Assembly: GCA_018064475.1 (NCBI GenBank) | Contig: JAGHVD010000068.1 | Span: forward strand, 1-63,730 | Length of the DNA: 63,730 bases | Direction of reading: 5' to 3' | Source: Candidatus Scatonaster coprocaballi | GTDB lineage: Bacteria; Bacillota; Clostridia; Saccharofermentanales; Saccharofermentanaceae | Part shown: one piece after another, positions 36,892-43,264 of the stretch | Numbering within the stretch: the first letter of the stretch is position 1 | Layout of the letters: each line of letters starts with the position of its first letter | The notes under the pieces: generated by a model | What the model was told of the DNA's origin: nothing | Database searches by the model: none | The model's input: only the letters and a program-made list of their open reading frames with translations | Program-made: the position numbers and the translations under genes

Positions 36892-38031
36892 TTACTGATC
36901 AGCACCCTCAGATGCATCGTCGTCTGCAATCGTAAAGTTGGAAACGAAATCGTTCTGAACCATCTCCTGATAAGAAGACATGCTCTTGATATCGATCTTC
37001 CAGCCTGTAAGACGTGCGGCCAGACGAACGTTCTGTCCGCTCTTACCGATCGCCAGTGAATACTGCTGATCCGGTACAACAACCTGAGCGTTCATCTCCT
37101 TTGTACCATCTTCCTTCGTGATGATCTCAGTATCGACACGCTCTACCTTAGCCGGAGAGAGTGCATTGCTGATGAAGAGTGCTGGATCTTCACTATACTG
37201 GATGATGTCGATCTTCTCACCACAGAGTTCATCCATGATTGCCTGAATACGAGCACCACGCTGGCCTACGCAAGCGCCGAGCGGATCTACATCGGCATCA
37301 CGGGAAACAACTGCAACCTTGGAGCGAGAACCTGCTTCACGAGCAACCGATACGATCTCGACGATGCCATCGTGGATCTCCGGAACTTCCTTCTCCATAA
37401 GCTTCTTTACGAGGATCGGATGAGATCTGGAAACGATGATGACCGGACGCTCTTTCTGTGTCTCCACACGGAGGATCAAGAACTTCATGCGCTTGTTGAA
37501 AGCATAATCCTCAGTCTTTACCTGCTCCTGACGTGGCAGAGTAGCCTCTGCACGTCCGATATCTACGAATACGAAACGGTTATCACTTCTTTGAATCACA
37601 CCGGAAGCCAGCTCACCGATCTGATCGGAAAACTCAGACTGAATACGATCATTCTCAGTATCACGAAGTTTCTTGCTGATAGCTGCCTTTGCAGCACCTG
37701 CAGCAAGACGTCCGAGAGACTCAACATCAATTGTCATCTCAATGGTATCGCCCTCTTCAAGATCCGGATCGATCTCACGTGCTTCTTCCAGAGAAATCTG
37801 TGTCTTCGAGTCAGTCACTTCAGAAACGACCTCTACGACCTCATAGACGTACATCTCACCGGTCTCACGGTCAATCTCAGCAAAAACCTGTTCATTCTGC
37901 TTTGCTTCTGCAAACTCTCTCTTGAAAGCTGCAACGATTGCTTCCTCGATTGCATCGAACAGTACATCCTCCTCGATGCCTCTTTCCTTGGACAACGCCT
38001 TGATAGCCTCCAGCATTTCTTTGTTTTCCAT
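36892..38031 (-). CDS. nusA: Transcription elongation/termination factor NusA
   Basis: RNA polymerase-binding factor that promotes pausing, intrinsic termination and antitermination. Domains in order: N-terminal RNAP-binding (1 to about 125), S1 (about 132-200), KH1 (about 205-275, with DPLGACVGQRGARIQAI) and KH2 (about 295-345, with LAIGKSGQNVRLAARLTGWKI). No acidic repeats beyond a short acidic tail, as in Firmicutes. Length 379. AGGAG precedes the ATG by eight bases. Follows rimP by 35 bases. A terminator-like hairpin in the rimP leader may be its autoregulatory target. Confidence 0.98.
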   Translation of the reverse strand: MENKEMLEAIKALSKERGIEEDVLFDAIEEAIVAAFKREFAEAKQNEQVFAEIDRETGEMYVYEVVEVVSEVTDSKTQISLEEAREIDPDLEEGDTIEMTIDVESLGRLAAGAAKAAISKKLRDTENDRIQSEFSDQIGELASGVIQRSDNRFVFVDIGRAEATLPRQEQVKTEDYAFNKRMKFLILRVETQKERPVIIVSRSHPILVKKLMEKEVPEIHDGIVEIVSVAREAGSRSKVAVVSRDADVDPLGACVGQRGARIQAIMDELCGEKIDIIQYSEDPALFISNALSPAKVERVDTEIITKEDGTKEMNAQVVVPDQQYSLAIGKSGQNVRLAARLTGWKIDIKSMSSYQEMVQNDFVSNFTIADDDASEGADQ

Positions 38032-38066
38032 AAGTTACACTCCTTTACGTATAATCGTTCAATAAA

Positions 38067-38528
38067 TTAAAACCTTAGTGTTCGTTGGGCCTTCGCAATC
38101 TGTGGCCACTGAAGCGTCACTTCTTCTCCACCGACCTCAAGTACCAGCGCCTCTTCAGTTGCCAGCTTGATGGTTCCTTCCAGATGCTTACTTCCTCCTA
38201 CCGCAGCGAACAGAGAAACTTCGATCTCTTCTCCTTCGTGTCGGATATAGTCCGAAAGCGATGTAAACGGGCGCGTCGCGCCAGGTGAAGATACTTCAAA
38301 ATAATCCGGATCCGCATGGGTCTTTCCCTCGAGTGCTGCATCTACCTCTCGGCTGACTGCCTCACAGTCTTCGATGTCAATGCCTCCTCGCTTGTCGATG
38401 AAAAGTCGAAGGAAATAGAACTGTCCTTCCTTCTTATACTCACAGTCCACCAAGTCAAAACCCATTGCTTGAACGATCGGCTCTGCCACCTCGAAGACTT
38501 CTTGTGCGACTTTAGATCTTCCTGCCAT
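38067..38528 (-). CDS. rimP: Ribosome maturation factor RimP
   Basis: Needed for 30S assembly, acting on the S12 region. The 153-residue protein shows VFEVAEPIVQAMGFDLVDCEY, FLRLFIDKRGGIDIEDCEAVSRE and VSSPGATRPFTS, all characteristic. I start at the ATG at 38528 with GGAGG four bases upstream; the frame is open 45 codons further but that part covers the leader hairpin and promoter. First gene of the rimP-nusA-infB operon. Confidence 0.96.
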   Translation of the reverse strand: MAGRSKVAQEVFEVAEPIVQAMGFDLVDCEYKKEGQFYFLRLFIDKRGGIDIEDCEAVSREVDAALEGKTHADPDYFEVSSPGATRPFTSLSDYIRHEGEEIEVSLFAAVGGSKHLEGTIKLATEEALVLEVGGEEVTLQWPQIAKAQRTLRF

Positions 38529-38549
38529 GTATCCTCCGCATTTTTCTGA

Positions 38550-38579
38550 TAAACAAAAGAGCGGGCCAAGACCCACTCT
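38550..38579 (-). terminator. Leader hairpin of rimP-nusA operon, likely attenuator
   Basis: On the minus strand AGAGTGGG (38579-38572), loop TCTTGG, CCCGCTCT (38565-38558): an 8-bp stem with one G-U pair, followed by TTTGTTTA. It lies about 20 bases after the predicted transcription start and 22 before the ribosome-binding site of rimP. The U-tract is interrupted by a G, the kind of weak terminator that depends on NusA. In B. subtilis the homologous leader carries such an attenuator for NusA autoregulation. Confidence 0.65.
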
Positions 38580-38607
38580 CATGTCAAATACACTTCTAGC
38601 ATGTAAT

Positions 38608-38636
38608 ATCTTACTACTACATCTCAGTCTTTGCAA
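38608..38636 (-). promoter_or_regulatory. Promoter of the rimP-nusA-infB operon
   Basis: TTGCAA (38636-38631), 17-bp spacer, TAAGAT (38613-38608) on the minus strand. It uses the same -35 hexamer as the mraZ promoter. The divergent plus-strand gene has its own candidate promoter about 95 bases away; between them the sequence is AT-rich with no gene. Confidence 0.6.
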
Positions 38637-38728
38637 TGCTTTTCCCATATTTTCATAGTACATATATTAGAAACACTTTCGTTTGTTTTATTTACACAAT
38701 TTTCATTAATAAATTATCAGAAATGCTA

Positions 38729-38757
38729 TTCAAATTATCCAAGTTATCATGTAGAAT
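38729..38757 (+). promoter_or_regulatory. Promoter of the small P-loop gene
   Basis: TTCAAA (38729-38734), 17-bp spacer, TAGAAT (38752-38757), about 55 bases before the start codon at 38814. The -10 matches five of six bases; the -35 four of six. The flanking 38664-38780 is AT-rich and otherwise featureless. Confidence 0.5.
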
Positions 38758-38813
38758 ATAAGTAATCCAAAACAACAACGTTGGATAATCAACAAAACAA
38801 GGAGATGATGCCA

Positions 38814-39218
38814 ATGATAAAGGTAATTGCAGGAGAAAAGGGAACAGGAAAGACCGCACAGCTCGTTGAAGATATCAACGCGCAGGCAACAACAGACAAC
38901 AATATCGTATGTATCGAGCGTAGCAACCGACTCGATCGTTTACTGAAATATAGAGTTCGTCTGGTTAACATTGAAGAATACCCGGTAGAGGGATTCGAAC
39001 AGTTCTTAAGTTTCATCTGCGGAATGTGTGCCAAAGATTATGATGTTACACACATCTACGTAGACAGCATCCTGAAAGTCACAAACGAGACAGATTATGA
39101 CCGTTTCGGTGAATTCCTGGACAAGCTTAATACTTTCCTCGGAGACAAGATTACAGCTACGATTATTTGCAGCCGTGCGAAGGAAGTCCTCCCAGAGAGC
39201 GTAACCAAGTACTGCTGA
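38814..39218 (+). CDS. Small P-loop NTP-binding protein, function unknown
   Basis: A 134-residue single-domain protein with an N-terminal Walker A motif GEKGTGKT (about residues 7-14) and a possible Walker B strand THIYVDSILK. The body looks like a minimal P-loop nucleoside triphosphatase without an obvious kinase lid or helicase motif. The ATG at 38814 has AAGGAG nine bases upstream; a TTG 11 codons earlier is a poorer choice. It has its own promoter and terminator and is transcribed away from rimP, so it is a monocistronic gene on the opposite strand to its neighbours. I do not recognise the family. Confidence 0.75.
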   Translation: MIKVIAGEKGTGKTAQLVEDINAQATTDNNIVCIERSNRLDRLLKYRVRLVNIEEYPVEGFEQFLSFICGMCAKDYDVTHIYVDSILKVTNETDYDRFGEFLDKLNTFLGDKITATIICSRAKEVLPESVTKYC

Positions 39219-39259
39219 GCATTATATAGCGCATCCTACAATTAAATAGAAAACATGAA

Positions 39260-39296
39260 GGGACGTCTCATGAACTGAGACGTTCCTTTCTTTTTC
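39260..39296 (+). terminator. Terminator of the small P-loop gene
   Basis: GGGACGTCTCA (39260-39270), loop TGAAC, TGAGACGTTCC (39276-39286), followed by TTTCTTTTTC. An 11-bp stem with one G-U pair and a good U-tract, 42 bases after the stop codon. The convergent gene on the minus strand ends 39 bases further on. Confidence 0.9.
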
Positions 39297-39334
39297 TCAT
39301 CAAATCAGAATCGCCTCATCTATGCACCCAGCAT

Positions 39335-40186
39335 TTACATCAAGTATCTCTCAGAAGCGAAACGATCCGGTATCTCCCACTCCCCCGCTTCCGGCCCATT
39401 CCAGTAGCATCGCGCCCCGTACGCTTCCTGCCAGAAACGCACATATGGCAATAATTCCGAAATTCGTTCATAAGCATGATGCAGAAGTGTTTTTTCTTTC
39501 GGTGTATTCGGCTCAGAAAGGAGAAAAGATGCCGGAAACTTGTCGAATGCATGACCAATCGGTGCGTTGGAGACATACGGATCACAGTCTGGGCAGCTAA
39601 GACTCAACGTCTCGTGGTAATACTCTTCAACAATATAGAAAGGAATTCCTTTCGCTCTAAATCGAAACTCGTGAACTTCCGAAATATCCGAAGGTCCGAT
39701 CATCGATTGATCCTTCGCGACAAGCGCCGCCACTTCTCTATTCTTTTCTGACTTTAACGCATCGAACTTCTCTGCACCAATCAGTTGTTGCATCTTGTAA
39801 TGCGGCATCTCGATCATCAATGCGCGAACGCAAGTCTCTTCATCTTTGAAATACATCGCGCGCTTCACATGGAAGTTTCTTCCCACTTCCCACCAGGCGA
39901 ATCGATACTCACCATCTGGTGAAATTTCAGAGATGGCCCACGCACTTGGGGAAGTGTAGATTTTTTCAAAACCCTCGTAGACCTTGAGATAGAAGTCACG
40001 CATATCAGCAATTGCACGACTCTCAAGCATTTTTCCTTGATTCTTACGAAGTTCATCTATGGATTTTCCTGAGATAAAAAAAGGGATTGAATCCACATCA
40101 CAGTTGAATATATCCGCTTTCCGGTAGATACGGGTATGCCCGTCCCCGAAAGATGTAAATACATTCAGTAGTTCTTCTATCTTCAT
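39335..40186 (-). CDS. Hypothetical protein
   Basis: A 283-residue soluble protein, not recognised. Visible features are an aromatic-rich middle (FAWWEVGRNFHVKRAMYF), a single CPDCDP pair of cysteines near residue 200 that could hold a metal only with partners, and no signal peptide or transmembrane segment. AGGGG lies about seven bases before the ATG at 40186. It stands alone: a strong terminator for the SPFH gene lies 35 bases upstream and a convergent terminator lies downstream. Either it has a promoter within 40187-40220 or it depends on read-through. Function unknown. Confidence 0.7.
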   Translation of the reverse strand: MKIEELLNVFTSFGDGHTRIYRKADIFNCDVDSIPFFISGKSIDELRKNQGKMLESRAIADMRDFYLKVYEGFEKIYTSPSAWAISEISPDGEYRFAWWEVGRNFHVKRAMYFKDEETCVRALMIEMPHYKMQQLIGAEKFDALKSEKNREVAALVAKDQSMIGPSDISEVHEFRFRAKGIPFYIVEEYYHETLSLSCPDCDPYVSNAPIGHAFDKFPASFLLSEPNTPKEKTLLHHAYERISELLPYVRFWQEAYGARCYWNGPEAGEWEIPDRFASERYLM

Positions 40187-40220
40187 AATCTTCCCCTTTG
40201 TTTCTCTGACATATTACACC

Positions 40221-40253
40221 AAAAATGGGCTATCTCAAAACTGAGATAGCCCA
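40221..40253 (-). terminator. Terminator of the uvrB-to-SPFH operon
   Basis: A perfect 12-bp stem, TGGGCTATCTCA (40226-40237) and TGAGATAGCCCA (40242-40253) with a four-base loop, followed on the minus strand by TTTTT (40225-40221). It lies 30 bases after the SPFH stop codon. Confidence 0.93.
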
Positions 40254-40282
40254 TCGGTAGTTTGCTAATTCTTAGCTGTAAA

Positions 40283-41611
40283 TTATGCCTGAGGCTTACC
40301 GCACTCGCTGCAGAACTTACCGGTGTTGCCTGTCTGACCGCATGTGCATGTCCAACCAGCATTATCAGCCGGCTTCGGAGAACCGCAGTTTGCACAGAAC
40401 TTACCCTTATTACCAGTCTGACCGCAAGAGCATGCCCAGCCAGCATCTTCAACCGGCTTCGGAGAACCACAGTTCGCACAGAACTTACCCTGGTTACCGC
40501 CCTGGCCGCATGTGCATGTCCAACCAGCCGCTGCCGCTACCGGAGCTGCTGCCTGCATCTGCTGCTGTTGCTGCATCATCTGCTGCTGCTGGAGGAATGC
40601 CATACCCTGGTTGCCCGGATTCATCGCACTACCATTGAAACCACCAACAAGGCCGAGACCCATCATTGCGTTACCAGCGCCAGCCTGGTTGCCAGCAGCT
40701 GTCTTCATTGCGTCGACAGAACCCTTGATCTGGTAGCCGGCAGCCATGTTCGGGTTATTACCAAACATAAGACCATCGTCGAAGTCCTGAATTCTCTTTC
40801 TGGACTCGTCGTCTGGAGTTACGGACATAACCGCAACCTTGTCAACGATCATACCACGCCCCTGGAGCCAATCCTCGTCGAGAACATCGTTCATGTATTT
40901 AGCAAGTTTAACCTGCTGAGACTGCAAACGGTTGTACTGAACATCTTCTCCGCCTGCACCCATCTTGTTGAGTGCTTCGCCGAGGTACATCAGGAATTCA
41001 GCCTTAGCCTGACCAGGCTGACCGTTCTTACCCATCAGTTCTTCACGACGATAATCACCGGCAACGTTGCTGCTGAGGTTCTTGAAGAATGTAACTGGGT
41101 TTACGATCTTAAAAGAGAATGTACCGTTCATACGGATATAGATACCACGATATGTCGGGTCATCGTACGGGAGCGGGGATGCTGTACCGAACTTATTGTC
41201 GATGATCTCAGTCATGTTTACGAAGTAAACTCTCTGCTGAGTCATTGCCTCACCGCCAGCCTTAATACGTGTCCAGATATCTGCGCAGGACTTCTTAACG
41301 CCATCCAAGAAACCGTTGGAACCGAAGCAAGACGGAGCAGAAGAAGTATCCCAAGTATACATACCTGCCTCTGTGGTGAAGTCAACAACACGACCGTTGT
41401 CTACAAGAAGCAATGCTGTTCCTTCCGGAACTGCAATCTTGGAGCCGTTAGAAATGATATCTGCGTCTCCCTTGTTGCTACCGTTCTTCATGTGCTTCGC
41501 ACCGCGGCGAACCAAAACCTCTGTGCCCAAAGCATCACAAGTGAAGAATTCCAGGTACTGATCTTTTAAGTTTCCTGAAACACTCTGAATTGCTGCTTTA
41601 ATTAATCCCAT
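40283..41611 (-). CDS. SPFH-domain protein with three zinc ribbons
   Basis: A 442-residue protein of the YdjI/virion-core-like SPFH group, thought to scaffold membrane or protein assemblies. The SPFH/band-7 domain covers about residues 55-270, with YIRMNGTFSFKIVNPVTFF typical of it. A Met/Gln/Gly-rich linker (QQQQMMQQQQQMQ) leads to three tandem 25-28-residue zinc ribbons (362-389, 390-417, 418-442), each with a CxC-x9-CxxC pattern as in WTCTCGQ...FCANCG. No transmembrane helix. GGAGG is eight bases before the ATG. It follows a zinc-ribbon membrane protein by 29 bases and ends the uvrB transcript. A second SPFH protein of the same design is at 57542. Confidence 0.88.
   Translation of the reverse strand: MGLIKAAIQSVSGNLKDQYLEFFTCDALGTEVLVRRGAKHMKNGSNKGDADIISNGSKIAVPEGTALLLVDNGRVVDFTTEAGMYTWDTSSAPSCFGSNGFLDGVKKSCADIWTRIKAGGEAMTQQRVYFVNMTEIIDNKFGTASPLPYDDPTYRGIYIRMNGTFSFKIVNPVTFFKNLSSNVAGDYRREELMGKNGQPGQAKAEFLMYLGEALNKMGAGGEDVQYNRLQSQQVKLAKYMNDVLDEDWLQGRGMIVDKVAVMSVTPDDESRKRIQDFDDGLMFGNNPNMAAGYQIKGSVDAMKTAAGNQAGAGNAMMGLGLVGGFNGSAMNPGNQGMAFLQQQQMMQQQQQMQAAAPVAAAAGWTCTCGQGGNQGKFCANCGSPKPVEDAGWACSCGQTGNKGKFCANCGSPKPADNAGWTCTCGQTGNTGKFCSECGKPQA
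40286..40528 (-). repeat. Three tandem 84-bp coding repeats (zinc ribbons)
   Basis: Codons 362-442 of the SPFH gene are three head-to-tail units of 84 bp (last unit 75 bp), each coding one zinc ribbon of the form AGW-x-C-x-CGQ-x-GN-x-GKFC-x2-CG. The units keep long stretches of near-identical DNA, so they arose by recent tandem duplication or are kept alike by recombination. Confidence 0.9.
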
Positions 41612-41640
41612 AGTAATCTCCTCCCTACAAGAAAAAATAT

Positions 41641-42471
41641 TCAGATTTCAAACAACTTGTCGACAAGCCAGATTCGCATATCAACCGCTCGTATCGCTGT
41701 ACCACAGAACGAACAAACATCTGCACCCAGATGGCTGACCGGAGCACCGCAATGCGGGCAAGTAAATCCTACGCCCTTTATGTCTTCCCTCGCAAGTCGA
41801 TCCGCATCAAGTATATTAATAACTTTTACGTTATATCGAGTTTGCGTGGGAGTCGCTCGATTGCCTGATATAAATTTACCATTTCTTTCCTGGTATTGCA
41901 AACATTGTACCGAATATTGGAAGGTAATTTCTACCGTAGAAGAGAGCTTTTTGTAGTCGTTAATTCCGCTATTATGAACAATTACATCTCGATAAACCAA
42001 AGTTTTCCCTTCCACCCTGGCATTTGCGACCTTCTGCCACAGTTCTTCCGTCAGAGAACGCGTCTGGCCAATGCCGCAGGAAGCCAATTCTGACTGGATC
42101 CGATCGATCGTATCGCCGTTGTTTCCGCTTGTCATCTGATAGAGTAATTCTAGGCTCTTGATCAGCACAGTCTGACAGGAACTCTTCATCTGTTCCAAAT
42201 TTAAATCGGGAAAAGCACTGTTAATCTGGGGAATCAGTGCGGCCGAAAGATCCGATACAGATTTAGGCGTAGCAAGTTCTTGCTTCATGCTGAAGTCTTC
42301 CTGCCCGACCTTTCCTTCTTTCACTTCTTGCTTTACACCGTTGAGGATCATGCCAAGAAGAGAATTGCGCCAAGCACTTCTAGCCTTGCGAATACCCGCG
42401 CTGATTGCAAGAAGTGCAAGCAGACCACCTAACACGATCAGTCCGATAATAGTCATTTTTCCACCAGGCAT
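41641..42471 (-). CDS. Tim44-like membrane protein with zinc ribbon
   Basis: A 276-residue protein with one N-terminal transmembrane helix (about 7-27, TIIGLIVLGGLLALLAISAG), a soluble domain (about 75-220) whose middle resembles the Tim44/MBA1-like fold found beside SPFH proteins, and a C-terminal zinc ribbon CPHCGAPV...CSFCGT. Either Met1 (42471) or Met6 (42456, with GGTGG upstream) may be the start. It is 29 bases upstream of the SPFH gene, so the two probably form a membrane-anchored complex; the domain name is from fold pattern and context, not from a search. Confidence 0.65.
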   Translation of the reverse strand: MPGGKMTIIGLIVLGGLLALLAISAGIRKARSAWRNSLLGMILNGVKQEVKEGKVGQEDFSMKQELATPKSVSDLSAALIPQINSAFPDLNLEQMKSSCQTVLIKSLELLYQMTSGNNGDTIDRIQSELASCGIGQTRSLTEELWQKVANARVEGKTLVYRDVIVHNSGINDYKKLSSTVEITFQYSVQCLQYQERNGKFISGNRATPTQTRYNVKVINILDADRLAREDIKGVGFTCPHCGAPVSHLGADVCSFCGTAIRAVDMRIWLVDKLFEI

Positions 42472-42530
42472 TGTTATTCTCTCTTTCTTTACGATAGTTT
42501 ACGCTTGTCGCTTCAAATGCGTGCCGACCA

Positions 42531-43226
42531 TCAATACTTATAAAGGATATTTCGATCCATTGCCATCACAGGGATTCCTGCGGGTGTTTTCTCTTTCCAA
42601 GTATCCGGAAGTACATTTGACAGCCCCGTCTGATACACGACCGGAATACCAGTCAACTTCTGTGCTTCCAGCAATACTTGTTCTCCTTCCACCAACTCTT
42701 CTTCTGTAGTATCTTCCAAGAGATTCGAGTTGTTGATGAACCCTGAGATCGGAAGTCTCGCAGCTTCCGAGAGTTCCGTCGCCATCTGTTGGATACTCTG
42801 CGCATCCGAAGTGAAAGGACGGAATGCATTGACGACCATGTAGACACGGTATTCGATGTTTTTGAAACGGCTGAGCATCGCGCCCAACACTCTTGCGCCA
42901 AGGTCTTCACCACCGATATCAAATACGGCTACTGTATCGTCCTGGTCAAAGGCCGAGTAGACTTCACCCGGAAGCGCCGGTACATCTACATTCGTATTGG
43001 CATAAGTCGGTACAATCACATGAACACCTTCATTCTCCAGCGTTTCTTTCGCATCGGCAGAACGGTAGAATGGATTCACGATATCAAGGTCAGCCAGCAT
43101 GACTTTGGCACTTGGATCCTCCATCTTTAATCGGTGTGCAAAATGTACCGACACTTCAGATTTTCCGCTTCCATATGCACCTACAAACACATAAAGGCGC
43201 ACTTTCTTCTCGTTTTTAGTTTCCAT
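42531..43226 (-). CDS. P-loop NTPase, MinD/ParA-like
   Basis: A 231-residue cytosolic ATPase with Walker A GAYGSGKS close to the N-terminus, a DLDIVNPFYRSAD switch segment and a Walker B-like FDIGGEDLGAR. The pattern (deviant loop, D-x-D-x-VNP) places it with MinD/ParA/CobQ-like P-loop proteins. The target is unknown. I start at the ATG at 43226, with AGGAG five bases upstream; the frame is open ten codons further. It follows mutS2 by about 40 bases. Metal insertion, complex assembly or regulation of a partner enzyme are all possible. Confidence 0.7.
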   Translation of the reverse strand: METKNEKKVRLYVFVGAYGSGKSEVSVHFAHRLKMEDPSAKVMLADLDIVNPFYRSADAKETLENEGVHVIVPTYANTNVDVPALPGEVYSAFDQDDTVAVFDIGGEDLGARVLGAMLSRFKNIEYRVYMVVNAFRPFTSDAQSIQQMATELSEAARLPISGFINNSNLLEDTTEEELVEGEQVLLEAQKLTGIPVVYQTGLSNVLPDTWKEKTPAGIPVMAMDRNILYKY

Positions 43227-43264
43227 ATTCTCTCCTATTCTCGGATGCCAAAACACCCGAAAAA

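Noticed and set aside
38529-38663. 45-codon upstream extension of rimP
   Set aside because: It covers the leader hairpin and the promoter; the ATG at 38528 has GGAGG and gives normal length.
40286-40528. Tandem 84-bp repeats considered as a CRISPR-like array
   Set aside because: They are in frame, code zinc ribbons, and have no spacers. No CRISPR array or cas gene was seen in the window.
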